Positions 34,088 to 42,870 of a stretch of DNA of 59,914 nt are shown piece after piece; positions within the stretch are counted from its first letter, which is position 1, and each line of letters starts with the position of its first letter. The stretch is from Alloprevotella sp. (GTDB taxonomy: Bacteria > Bacteroidota > Bacteroidia > Bacteroidales > Bacteroidaceae). Location of the stretch: positions 1 to 59,914 of the forward strand of contig JAFSQD010000025.1 of assembly GCA_017446765.1 (NCBI GenBank). The letters run 5' to 3'. A model generated the notes under the pieces. That model worked only from the letters and a program-made list of their open reading frames with translations, had not been told where the DNA came from and made no database searches. The position numbers and the translations under genes were made by a program.

Positions 34088-34657
34088 TTATAATGCCACG
34101 GCGTCAATACGCCTGTTCACCTCGTCTATTATCTCACGTCGACGATCTACGCCTTCCTCCGTATAATAGCCCTTGTGGCTGCTCTGTCCGTCCACAAAAT
34201 CCTTTAGGCGCCCGCTGGCCGTCTCCTGCTCACGCCATAGCTGCTCGTAGTCACGCGTATAGTCGGCAGGGGGCACCACATGCGTATCAAACGTCATTGA
34301 GACGTATGCCGAATCCTTAAAGTTGCCATAGCAATAGACGTAGTGGCACACGTAGCCCACGTTCTTGATGGTATTGAACTCCAAATGCACCGAAGCCCGC
34401 TTGCGGGGCAGCACCACGATGGGCAGTTCGTCACGGGGAACGAGGCATCCGCACGACGTCTGCACTTCATGGATAAAGAGTGGGGTGTCCGAGGTATTCT
34501 CTATGTCGTAGGTTACTCCAAGCATTTCTCCCTGAACAACGGGATAGTAGTGGCGTATGGGGTCCTCCACGACAGCCTCAACAGGTTTCAGCTCCTGACG
34601 GCATGCCGCTACGGCAAGAGTCAGGGAGAGCAAGAGCACATACAGCAGGTTTCTCAT
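34088..34657 (-). CDS. DUF1573 lipoprotein
   Basis: 189 residues with a lipoprotein signal peptide (lipobox AVAAC, Cys19). A DUF1573 Ig-like fold follows: VTYDIENTSDTPLFIHEVQTSCGCLVP (the CGC motif is characteristic) and LPRKRASVHLEFNT. Such proteins are periplasmic or surface, of unknown role. It is the last gene of the minus-strand exopolysaccharide-like cluster, about 50 bases from the DUF4838 gene. Confidence 0.82.
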   Translation of the reverse strand: MRNLLYVLLLSLTLAVAACRQELKPVEAVVEDPIRHYYPVVQGEMLGVTYDIENTSDTPLFIHEVQTSCGCLVPRDELPIVVLPRKRASVHLEFNTIKNVGYVCHYVYCYGNFKDSAYVSMTFDTHVVPPADYTRDYEQLWREQETASGRLKDFVDGQSSHKGYYTEEGVDRRREIIDEVNRRIDAVAL

Positions 34658-34707
34658 ATCCTTCCAGATGGTTGGTCTATTAGTTATTTAGTTAGTTGTG
34701 TTATTGT

Positions 34708-36498
34708 TCAGTTAATTGAGTTATACCCCGCAATCTCGCCGATTGCCATTGTGCGCTCTCCCCCAGCCACAAACGTCAGCGTGAGTGAATCGTCGGGTTT
34801 CGCTTGAAAATGGGCAGGCACAAACAGGCTACAGTGGGCATGTCCGTCGGCCATACGTTCCGGCACCGCGACGTCCACTTGATTCCCAGAAACGCTTAGC
34901 TCCACACGATCGGGCAGACCCATGCGGAAAGCCTTGTTTTCAGCCATGTACACGCGTAGCCGTCTCAGCCGTCCGACTCGGCCAAGAGGGATGCGCAGTT
35001 CAAATACGGGGCGTGCGGAAGAGATCAGCCAGCCGCAATGATAGTTTGAGGGAAGCCCCGTGAAGCCATCCGTCAGAACCTCAAGACGGTCATAGCCTTC
35101 ATCGGGCTGGGTGACGGCCTGCAGACCAACGCCACGCAACACGTTGCCCTGTGCCGCTTCCTTGCCGAGGTGCAACATGCGACGATAGTCCGCTGCATAT
35201 CCTCGCAAGGTCCACGCGGCCTCGCTGTACGTTTCGACACCTTCGCTTGCAAGACGCTCCAATTCGGACAGCAGTTGTGCCCCCCCACCCGCGCGCCCAT
35301 GATGCCGAAGAAGCTCCAGACGCGTGAAAAGCAAGGCACGCCACAGGCGACCCAGTGCGCGCTGCTCATCACCCGTAGCCTGTACCTTACAGGCACCTAT
35401 TGCATCATGAAAGTTCGTGAGCTCTGCTTCAGGCAGATAGCTGTCCAATGCCTCTCCGATGCCACCATAGAGGGGGAGACGTGCTCCGCGTCGCACAGCC
35501 CAGGCCTCCTGCTCCAGCATAAACCTCGCCACGACATCCCCCGCTGAAGGGTAGCGACGGCGGCAGACCTCACGCAGGCGGCTTCTCCAGTCGGCATCTG
35601 GATTCTGCAAGAGTTCCGCCAGCACAAGTGTCTTCACGTCGCTAAGCGTACTGTAGTCCTCGCCGCTCCCGTTTAAGAACACCCCCTTCACGCCCGCCTC
35701 CGCATACAGGCGCAGGCGGCGCTGCATGATGGAAAATATCGGATAGGGCGTCATATAGTCGTCGAAGTTGCAGATATAGTCCCACACATAAACATGGTGC
35801 GTCACTGCCGCCCATGCATTCAAGCGGCTCCGGAAGCCCGCTTCCTCACGTGTGGAGCGAGCACACAGAGGATAGTCCATCGCACTCACCATCACCCCCA
35901 CATTCGCTGGCATTGGTCCGACCGGGATTCCGCGGGCTACCCCATAGTGGGAGGTAAAGAACATGTGGCGGGGAAATCGTCCTGCAAGTTGCTCCACAAA
36001 AGCAAGGATGGAAGGAGAGGCATCCTTCGTTGTATTTCCTGCCCCCTGGCAAGCGGCGCACTGACAGACCACATCATTGTCCGCAGGAAAAATGGCAAAG
36101 CGCGTCCGGGCCTCTTCGCCGTAGTTTTCAAGGACATAAGCCTCCACATACGCGCGAAGCACATCCGAGGAGAAACAAAACTGCTCCTCGTTGCGCTTAC
36201 CGCCCACCAGGGCAAATACGCTTCTGTCCGGCTTTGTGGGAAGCGTCTTGTGGAGATTATGGCCCCAAAGCCCCCAGTCGGTATCCAAGTTGTTCAGGCA
36301 CAGCTCTTGCGAGTCGGACGGATTGAGAGGTGGAAGGTATATTTCCTTGTATTCAAACGGGAGCCCGCTGCCACAAGCTCTTGAGGCGCCGCCTTGCAGC
36401 ACCCAGGAACTGGCGACTGCCGCAACGGCGACAAGCCCCAGCGATACCAAGACCATCAAGGCCGTGCACCAGGACGGAAAAGTACAGCGATTTCTCAT
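34708..36498 (-). CDS. DUF4838 protein, putative carbohydrate-active enzyme
   Basis: About 596 residues with an N-terminal membrane anchor or signal (residues 10-35). The DUF4838 barrel-like region shows FCFSSDVLRAYVEAYV, FAIFPADNDVVCQCAACQG (Cys cluster CxCxxC), FFTSHYGVARGIPVGPMP, YVWDYICNFDDYMTPYP, GVKGVFLNGSGEDYS. A C-terminal beta-sandwich (490-595) is likely carbohydrate-binding. The family is found beside polysaccharide genes and resembles glycoside hydrolases; activity is unproven. The ATG at 36498 avoids overlap with the upstream gene. It could process a polymer exported by the neighbouring genes. Confidence 0.78.
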   Translation of the reverse strand: MRNRCTFPSWCTALMVLVSLGLVAVAAVASSWVLQGGASRACGSGLPFEYKEIYLPPLNPSDSQELCLNNLDTDWGLWGHNLHKTLPTKPDRSVFALVGGKRNEEQFCFSSDVLRAYVEAYVLENYGEEARTRFAIFPADNDVVCQCAACQGAGNTTKDASPSILAFVEQLAGRFPRHMFFTSHYGVARGIPVGPMPANVGVMVSAMDYPLCARSTREEAGFRSRLNAWAAVTHHVYVWDYICNFDDYMTPYPIFSIMQRRLRLYAEAGVKGVFLNGSGEDYSTLSDVKTLVLAELLQNPDADWRSRLREVCRRRYPSAGDVVARFMLEQEAWAVRRGARLPLYGGIGEALDSYLPEAELTNFHDAIGACKVQATGDEQRALGRLWRALLFTRLELLRHHGRAGGGAQLLSELERLASEGVETYSEAAWTLRGYAADYRRMLHLGKEAAQGNVLRGVGLQAVTQPDEGYDRLEVLTDGFTGLPSNYHCGWLISSARPVFELRIPLGRVGRLRRLRVYMAENKAFRMGLPDRVELSVSGNQVDVAVPERMADGHAHCSLFVPAHFQAKPDDSLTLTFVAGGERTMAIGEIAGYNSIN

Positions 36499-36547
36499 AG
36501 GAGCATATTTGTTTTTAGAGTGGGACGGGATGGGGCTGGCATTTTCA

Positions 36548-39352
36548 TCAGAGCGCCACATGTATCTGGAATGTCAGGGCATATACATTTCTGTAGGAGC
36601 TGAACAATATCCCCTCCTGTCCACGCTGCGGATTGTAGCACGTATTCCATGTTCCAGCAAGACCGAGGTACATATTCTTCGTACAAAGCCATTGGGCATC
36701 AAACCCTACCATGGCGTTTGTATGCGACATCCCCCGTAAGGCTGTCTGTTCAAAAAACGTCAGATTTGGGAAAGAGCCGAAGCCCGTCACCAAGGATACC
36801 GACGAGATATTATCCTCACGCACGAAGAGTTTCCCTTTTAAACCGACATTATAATATATGCCGCCGCTCAGCAAAGCAACATCAGCAGTGGCAGCGGCAT
36901 TCATACGACCCCACGATTTGCCCACAGAGGGAGAAAGAATAAAAAGGCTGTGCTTCTTGTTGTCGGCGGTGACACCATCCTGCCCGCTGAAGTATGTATA
37001 GGACTTGGGAGTTAGCTTGTATCCCAAGTTCAGCGAGTACGTCCAGTCATGGTCCGCTGCATACGCAGCCCCCACGTTTACTCCCACCTTGTTGAGAAAT
37101 CGCGTCGCGTAGCTAATACTTGCCGTACCACTCCAACGCCGTGTAAACACACGATCCCACCTTGCCTTCAGCTCCACGCCATATCCGCCTCGCTCCGTTT
37201 CGCCGCCCGCGCTATACCCGTCCACTCCTTTATACGTCAACTGTCCTGTATAGGTATCCCTTCCGCCAAGCCAGCTGTACGACATAGTAGCCAATGAGTA
37301 AAGATGCCCGACAGAGGCAAGTTCGTCATTGCGAGTATCATACACGGCATGAGTGTAGGACACATCCACACGATTCTTGAAACTGCTGAACCGGAGATAG
37401 CGCATGTGTTCGTACCAATCCTGCTGCTCTGCATTGCTTGGGTTGTAATAACGGAACTGATAGTCATAGGCTTTCCCGAAATTCTTTAGTTGTTCATAGG
37501 CTAAGCCTTTCAAATAGAGCAATTCCTTGTTACTTGGATCATGAACAAGTGCTGAATCCGCCACGTCTAAAGCCAGTTGGGACATACGCTCTTTCAAAAG
37601 GATTGATGCCCATTCGTAGCTAAGCCCAGAGCGTGCAGCTACAAGTTGAGGATTCTCCCAACCAACAGACTTAGTCCCACTCTCCAGCAACAATACGGCT
37701 TCGTCATACTTCCCACTCATTGAAAGAGCGATTGCCTGCTTCACAATAAAATAAGGAACGGCTGGATAAATTCGAAACCCCTCTGCGGCATAGCGACGGA
37801 AATCATCATTACGCTTCAATGATTGTGTCATATTGATGCAACAACGCAAAGCCGTCTCACTATGAGGATGCATCAGGAGGAGTTTGTCGGCCTCATCGAG
37901 GGCTTCCTCAAAACGTTCTTCCTCTACAAGAAAACGCAGCCTATTCGCAATGAGTTCCTCATAGGCCGAGATGAAGCGGTCTGCATTTGAGGGATCATCA
38001 GACGACGCATTGAGACAGAAGGTTCGTGCTTCACTGAAACGCCCCAACCGCCCCAAGGCCGTTATCTTTCGGGATACGGCCGAAGCCCATGCTTCATCTT
38101 GAGGAGTGAGGAAACCGAGCGCAGTGTCAAGATGCTTGACTGCATCAGCCCATCCGCCCACGGCGATGTCGCGATTTGCTAATTCAAGGACCATGCCGAC
38201 ATACGCGGCTGTCGTCTCTCCATCCGAGGGATTCTTCTCGTAGAGTTCTAACAGAATTTTCATCATAGCCTGTTCATTACCTTCCCGCTTTTCCAAGTCG
38301 TAGAGTTTGGACAAGAGGGATACCGTCCGTCCCTGTCGTTTCATCGCCTCTGCAAGATAGAAACGTGCGTCCGTCAAGTAGCCACGTGCAAGGGAAGTGT
38401 TCAACAAATAGGTTAGAGCACCTGCATCCTTGGTTTGCTCGTAAATACGGCCATGCACCTCATAGGGGTCACGTAGCCGTGCCTCGTCGGCAACCTCCTG
38501 CATCAAATTGCTGTATATCTGAGCGCCCATGCCCTGCTTTTTCGCAAACGCCAGGGCCTGTGTATGGAGCCCCATGGAGGTAAGTATGCCTATCATTTTA
38601 GTTTTCAGGTCTGAATCGTTTGGAAACATGGCCAAGCCACGGTTCACAGTCCCCATTGCCCGATCCTTCATCCCCATCCGCAGGTAGATATTCGTCAGCT
38701 CTACATAGTAGGATCTGTTACGCGGGTCAAGGTCGAGCCATTTTTCCAGGTTGTCGGCAGCTTCGCTCAGGCTGTTTTTCTGAAGGACGTCATTCCATGT
38801 TTCGCGATTACGGTTTCTCTGGTCCTGACGCACCACGGGGTCGTTGGGATAGATATGGGCTAAGCGTTCCAAGGCTGCATCGGCTTCAGCATGATTGTCT
38901 AACCTTCTGTAGAGGCTTATCTTCCTTCGCCACAGGTCGCGGTCGTAGGGTTGGAACTCCAGCAGTTCGTTAATGTAGCAGATTGCACTGGAATAGTGTT
39001 TCTGCTCGTCCTCCACGTCTACGAGTAGACGCTTGGCCTTGAAATGCTGGTCATTCTCATGTATGGCACGTACAAGATTGTAACGCGCTTCCTGCATGTT
39101 TCTTGCCTGATAGTAGTAGCGTCCGTTCAGATATCGCAGGTCGGGATCGGAAGGATATGTTGCCAGGCCTTTGTCTATTTCGGCTTTTGCCTTATGCCAG
39201 GAACCGGCGTTGATACTTTCTTCGGCTCGCGAGACGTAGTAGCGAGGGGTGTGTAACTGTGCCGATATTTCCGCCAACGGCAGCAGGAGCAGCAAAAGGA
39301 GGGCTGCCCAGCGGCTGAAGGGGACTTGCCTTGACTTATTGGTTTCGGGCAT
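36548..39352 (-). CDS. TPR protein with C-terminal YaiO-type outer-membrane barrel
   Basis: 934 residues. Signal peptide (LLLLLLLPLAEISAQ), then about 650 residues of TPR-like helices (for example YLNGRYYYQARNMQEARYNL, YVELTNIYLRMGMKDRAMGT, YLKGLAYEQLKNFGKAYDYQ), then a beta-barrel (690-934) with YaiO features: NRVDVSYTHAVYDTR, TMSYSWLGGRDTY, LNLGYKLTPKSYTYFS, ending in an aromatic strand (TFQIHVAL). TPR plus outer-membrane barrel is also the plan of PgaA, which exports poly-GlcNAc. The gene sits in one cluster with a GT2 synthase and DUF4838. Confidence 0.85.
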   Translation of the reverse strand: MPETNKSRQVPFSRWAALLLLLLLPLAEISAQLHTPRYYVSRAEESINAGSWHKAKAEIDKGLATYPSDPDLRYLNGRYYYQARNMQEARYNLVRAIHENDQHFKAKRLLVDVEDEQKHYSSAICYINELLEFQPYDRDLWRRKISLYRRLDNHAEADAALERLAHIYPNDPVVRQDQRNRNRETWNDVLQKNSLSEAADNLEKWLDLDPRNRSYYVELTNIYLRMGMKDRAMGTVNRGLAMFPNDSDLKTKMIGILTSMGLHTQALAFAKKQGMGAQIYSNLMQEVADEARLRDPYEVHGRIYEQTKDAGALTYLLNTSLARGYLTDARFYLAEAMKRQGRTVSLLSKLYDLEKREGNEQAMMKILLELYEKNPSDGETTAAYVGMVLELANRDIAVGGWADAVKHLDTALGFLTPQDEAWASAVSRKITALGRLGRFSEARTFCLNASSDDPSNADRFISAYEELIANRLRFLVEEERFEEALDEADKLLLMHPHSETALRCCINMTQSLKRNDDFRRYAAEGFRIYPAVPYFIVKQAIALSMSGKYDEAVLLLESGTKSVGWENPQLVAARSGLSYEWASILLKERMSQLALDVADSALVHDPSNKELLYLKGLAYEQLKNFGKAYDYQFRYYNPSNAEQQDWYEHMRYLRFSSFKNRVDVSYTHAVYDTRNDELASVGHLYSLATMSYSWLGGRDTYTGQLTYKGVDGYSAGGETERGGYGVELKARWDRVFTRRWSGTASISYATRFLNKVGVNVGAAYAADHDWTYSLNLGYKLTPKSYTYFSGQDGVTADNKKHSLFILSPSVGKSWGRMNAAATADVALLSGGIYYNVGLKGKLFVREDNISSVSLVTGFGSFPNLTFFEQTALRGMSHTNAMVGFDAQWLCTKNMYLGLAGTWNTCYNPQRGQEGILFSSYRNVYALTFQIHVAL

Positions 39353-39401
39353 GTGTGAAAAGAGTTTTTGTTAAATGATCGTATATACTTTCAAGATTCA
39401 A

Positions 39402-39547
39402 CTTTCGGGAGATAAAGTGGGAGATAGGCACTGCGTACTGGACGATAGCTTTGGGGCCGACGCTCTGTTCGGGCTTTAGGTATTGTCCTTTTTTTACTTC
39501 CTCGAGCGTAGCGACCCAAAGACTCCTGGGGCAGGAACTCCCGAAAG
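39402..39547 (+). repeat. Dispersed MITE-like repeat, copy B
   Basis: 146 bp bounded by perfect 10-bp terminal inverted repeats CTTTCGGGAG / CTCCCGAAAG. The core (about 39431-39487) matches copies A and C, including ACTGGACGATAGCTTT and GGCTTTAGGTATTG. It fills the gap between the GT2 gene and the TPR/YaiO gene, in inverted orientation to copy C on the other side of GT2. Confidence 0.85.
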
Positions 39548-39569
39548 TGAAGTGACAAGATAGCTTGAC

Positions 39570-41000
39570 TCAGCTTTTCTTCCTGATGCCTCGTCGCTGG
39601 ATAGGCTGCCAGACTGCGGCAGCACCCTTCACAAAGCGGAAATAGCCCACATTGGCACAAAAGCTGATGAGTGGATGGAACAGGAAGGGTTCCAGGAGCG
39701 AGGCAAGCATAAGTTTCAGATAGCTGCTACCCCGCCTTCGCCAACTGACAGCATGCAGTCGATGGTCAAAACTAAATACAACGAAGGTCATGAGCTGTGA
39801 GAACATGTAGATCATTCCGAAGATGACGAAGGCCGTGGACCAGTTGATACCGCCGATGAAGAGCAACCAGACGAGGAAGAGTATTCCTCCCAGTTCAAGC
39901 ACGGGGGCGATGAACTCAAAAAGAAAAATATAAGGCAACGTGACTGCACCTATGGGGCCGTAGTGACGCGAGAAGAAAACCTTGCGGTGTTGGCTGACAA
40001 TCTCAAAGAGTCCACGCGCCCAACGTACGCGCTGCCGATAGATGGCACGTAGCGTAGAGGGGCCTTCCGTCCAGCAACACACCTCGGGCACCTGAGCCAC
40101 GCGGAAGTCCTGACCGCTATTCTTCATATACGTCACCATGCGCAAGAGGAGGTCTACATCCTCTGCCATACTGCTGGGATTGTACCCGCCCGACTTCACG
40201 ACGACCTCCGTGTCGAAGAGGCCAAAGCCCCCGGAGATATTGGGTAGCGTCCCAAGAGCCGACCAGCCGAGTTTACCGATAAGAAAAGAACGGAGATATT
40301 CCAACTGTTGGAACATGGGCAACGGACTGGAAGGCACGGCCGCCTGGACAACACGTCCCCCTTCCACGGTACAGCCGTTGCTCATCAGCATCGTTGCGCT
40401 CACGCCGATGACGGGAACATGACTGCCCACGACGTGCCACATCATGCGATAGAGCGCCATCGGCTCGACAATGCAGTCCACGTCTGTGCAAACGAAATAG
40501 GGACTATTACACACGTTGATGCCAGCGTTTGAGGCATCGCTCTTACGACCACCGTGTTCCTTGTCCACGACGAGGAGCTTGGCATAGCGATTGTCCACAG
40601 ATCGGAACAGGCGCTTGATGGGGCGCGATGGCACTCGCATAGATACGACGTGGGGCACCTCCACAAGCCGAAACTCCTCCACGAGAAGTTCCAGGGTGCG
40701 ATCGGTGCTGGCATCGTTGACGACGATAATCTCAAAGTCGGGATAGTCAATCTGCATCAACGAGCGAACGTTGTCAATGATGGTCACCTCCTCGTTGAAG
40801 GCAGGAGCGATGATGGAGACGGAGGGAGTGAGCGGGGAACCGTGAAACTGATAGCGTATGCCCGCGTCAGAGGGTGTCGTAATGCGCTGCTCGCGCTGAG
40901 CGCGTAGGCTCAGTATCGCCAGCACGAGATAGCTCAGCATGATAGCCACGGAATAGATGAAGATGGCATAACTGAAGACGTAGTAGATAGTCAACCACAT
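39570..41000 (-). CDS. Processive GT2 glycosyltransferase, membrane-embedded
   Basis: 476 residues: one N-terminal membrane segment (5-30), a cytosolic GT-A domain with VSIIAPAFNEEVTI, FEIIVVNDASTD, VCTDVDCIVE (DxD), SMAEDVDLL (second catalytic Asp), QRVRWARG (QxxRW of processive synthases), then about four membrane segments (350-455). This is the layout of PgaC/BcsA-like synthases that polymerise and extrude a beta-linked polysaccharide. Substrate is unknown. The genes on each side in the cluster are separated from it by inverted repeat copies. Confidence 0.9.
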   Translation of the reverse strand: MWLTIYYVFSYAIFIYSVAIMLSYLVLAILSLRAQREQRITTPSDAGIRYQFHGSPLTPSVSIIAPAFNEEVTIIDNVRSLMQIDYPDFEIIVVNDASTDRTLELLVEEFRLVEVPHVVSMRVPSRPIKRLFRSVDNRYAKLLVVDKEHGGRKSDASNAGINVCNSPYFVCTDVDCIVEPMALYRMMWHVVGSHVPVIGVSATMLMSNGCTVEGGRVVQAAVPSSPLPMFQQLEYLRSFLIGKLGWSALGTLPNISGGFGLFDTEVVVKSGGYNPSSMAEDVDLLLRMVTYMKNSGQDFRVAQVPEVCCWTEGPSTLRAIYRQRVRWARGLFEIVSQHRKVFFSRHYGPIGAVTLPYIFLFEFIAPVLELGGILFLVWLLFIGGINWSTAFVIFGMIYMFSQLMTFVVFSFDHRLHAVSWRRRGSSYLKLMLASLLEPFLFHPLISFCANVGYFRFVKGAAAVWQPIQRRGIRKKS

Positions 41001-41023
41001 ATTTTCTCTACTTATTATTATTA

Positions 41024-41258
41024 GTTTCGGGAGTTAAAGGGGGGAGTAAACTCGCTACGCTCGAGGAAGTAAAAAAGGACCATACCTAAAGCCTGAACAG
41101 AGGGGTCGGCCCTAAAGCTATCGTCCAGTACGCTGTGCGTATCACCCACTTTAACTCCCATTTTCGCTCGAGTTTGCTCGGTTTTCTTGCCAAGTTTCGC
41201 TACGCGCTTGGCTTGCAAAGTTTCGCTACGCGCTTGGCTTGCAAAGAATTCCGAAAGT
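41024..41258 (-). repeat. Dispersed MITE-like repeat, copy C
   Basis: 235 bp, in reverse orientation to copies A and B. Ends: GTTTCGGGAG (41024-41033) and AATTCCGAAAG (to about 41258). The core at 41077-41135 is the complement of copy B's core with few changes. Inside are two near-identical tandem copies of AAGTTTCGCTACGCGCTTGG (about 41192-41245). No gene is present in this 328-base gap. Confidence 0.85.
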
Positions 41259-41328
41259 TGAATTATTAATTGATTTGGCATCGGGTCTGCCTGCCGGACA
41301 GGCTGTCCTTGCCAAGGTTGTGTGCGGC

Positions 41329-42618
41329 TCATTTCCCCACCTGGCTGAAGACGGTGGTCGCAGTAGGACGATAGTCCTCAGCGGGAGGCATAGCAAGGCG
41401 GGCCTGCGTGAGGGGATTGTGAAAAAACCCGAAATAGTGCCGTTCGTCCTCGGTGGCAGCATGCTCCAACTCACGGAGGCAGTTGGCTCCTTCGGCTCCG
41501 TAGTTGTGCAGACAGCGCAAGGCCTCAAAACGTACGTGGGGATCGGGAGTGTTCTCGTAGCCTTCGCGCAGGAGGTGAAGGCTACGCCCCGTCTGCATGC
41601 GCGTGACGGCATGGAGTATGGCCACCTTGGTACGCCAGGGCTGAGTGGTCATCATCCTTTCCATGCGGTGCTCGCCCTCAGTGTAGCCGAGGTGTCCCCA
41701 CGTTGTGCATATCTCCCTGATGAGCCCCTTGTGGCGGCTGGCATCCAGGATGGGTACGAGCTGCACGCAATGCTCGTGCTGGCCAAAACGGCGCATGAGG
41801 CGCACGAAGATAACCTTGGTGGAATCGTTTTTCTGGACACCGGAAAGCTGTGCCAGGTTTGGAAGTTCCTGCCCCCTCAGGCTTCGCCGCCAGAGCGCGT
41901 AGCCCAACTCGATTTCGTCAAGCAGGCAGCTGTGACGGTCAAAAAAATCGGTCTCAAAATAACTCAGGTCGCTGTCTCCGCTGGACATAATAGCCGCATA
42001 CTGTGCCTGCCGGCGCACCTGCGGGCGCTTGTCCTTGAGCAGTTTATTGACGATCCAGGGACTGACGTAAAGCTTGAAGGTACGCGCCATCTCCAAGGAC
42101 TGCACACGTCGGCGCGTGGATCCGACAATGGCTTCCTCCTCAAGAAATGAAGGCACGCCAAATATGTTCAGCAAGAGATGGAGGCTGCCCTCGGAGGGTC
42201 CCCCTGTGGTCTGGCTGACGAGGCTGCGATAGACCATCCGGCAGAATATGCGACGTTCGCGACGGTTTCTCAGGAGGTCGTCGGGAGCGATGCCGCGATG
42301 GCGCGGCGACAACTGGTTTACGATGTCCTCGCGGGTGATGTCGGTGCCATCCTGCGCTGAGAACACCAGGTCGGCTGCTGCGCCGTAGTTACGGCGCAAA
42401 CGTCGCTCGGTGCGCCTGTCGCGGCGGCGCGCATATTGACGTAAAAGGCCTGAGAGCGCTATGAATGCCATCAGAACCACGGACACCACGATGGCGCCTG
42501 CAGCTATCTGGATTTCATAGGGGTAGTCGCGGTAGTGCTCGACAAGTCGCGAGAGGTAATAGCCTCCATAGGCCGCAAAGAGTTTGAAATAGTAGATAAA
42601 TGCTGACGTTCCGTCCAT
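41329..42618 (-). CDS. HEAT-repeat membrane protein of the exopolysaccharide-like cluster
   Basis: About 429 residues: an N-terminal membrane segment (about 35-60, AAGAIVVSVVLMAFIALSG), a basic stretch (RRRDRRTERRLRR) and then paired helices of HEAT type (LLKDKRPQVRRQAQYAAIM, KVAILHAVTRMQTGRSLHLL, DPHVRFEALRCLHNYG). Start ATG 42618 (MDGTSAFIYY) is preferred over an upstream ATG at 42651, which would lie close to the inverted repeat upstream. Function unknown; by position it may scaffold the synthase. Confidence 0.78.
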   Translation of the reverse strand: MDGTSAFIYYFKLFAAYGGYYLSRLVEHYRDYPYEIQIAAGAIVVSVVLMAFIALSGLLRQYARRRDRRTERRLRRNYGAAADLVFSAQDGTDITREDIVNQLSPRHRGIAPDDLLRNRRERRIFCRMVYRSLVSQTTGGPSEGSLHLLLNIFGVPSFLEEEAIVGSTRRRVQSLEMARTFKLYVSPWIVNKLLKDKRPQVRRQAQYAAIMSSGDSDLSYFETDFFDRHSCLLDEIELGYALWRRSLRGQELPNLAQLSGVQKNDSTKVIFVRLMRRFGQHEHCVQLVPILDASRHKGLIREICTTWGHLGYTEGEHRMERMMTTQPWRTKVAILHAVTRMQTGRSLHLLREGYENTPDPHVRFEALRCLHNYGAEGANCLRELEHAATEDERHYFGFFHNPLTQARLAMPPAEDYRPTATTVFSQVGK

Positions 42619-42665
42619 TCTCGCCTCTTGAAGGTATGTGGCAAAATGCATATGCCAAGCGTTTA

Positions 42666-42695
42666 GGAAACTTTTGCCTTGAAGCTAAAGTTTCC
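42666..42695. promoter_or_regulatory. Inverted repeat upstream of the exopolysaccharide-like cluster
   Basis: GGAAACTTT (42666-42674) and its exact complement AAAGTTTCC (42687-42695), 12 bases apart, 48 bases before the HEAT gene start. It could be an operator or a leader hairpin; no -7 box matching TAnnTTTG was clear here. Confidence 0.5.
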
Positions 42696-42870
42696 ATTCA
42701 CGGGGCATTTGCCAGTGTGTATGTGTATATTCGCGTTAGTGCAGAATCTATTACAGCTGGTAGCTGGAAAAAGGGAGCCTCCAGAAGATGGGCGGCGCTG
42801 AAGCAAGTACGTCCGCAAAAAGAGGAAAGACACGCCGCCTCATTTCCGAAGGCTCCGCCACCGCTGAAGT

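Noticed and set aside
34040-34088. SusC/SusD polysaccharide utilisation locus
   Set aside because: The TonB receptor at 31536-34040 has no SusD-like lipoprotein neighbour, and the adjacent minus-strand genes are of other families.
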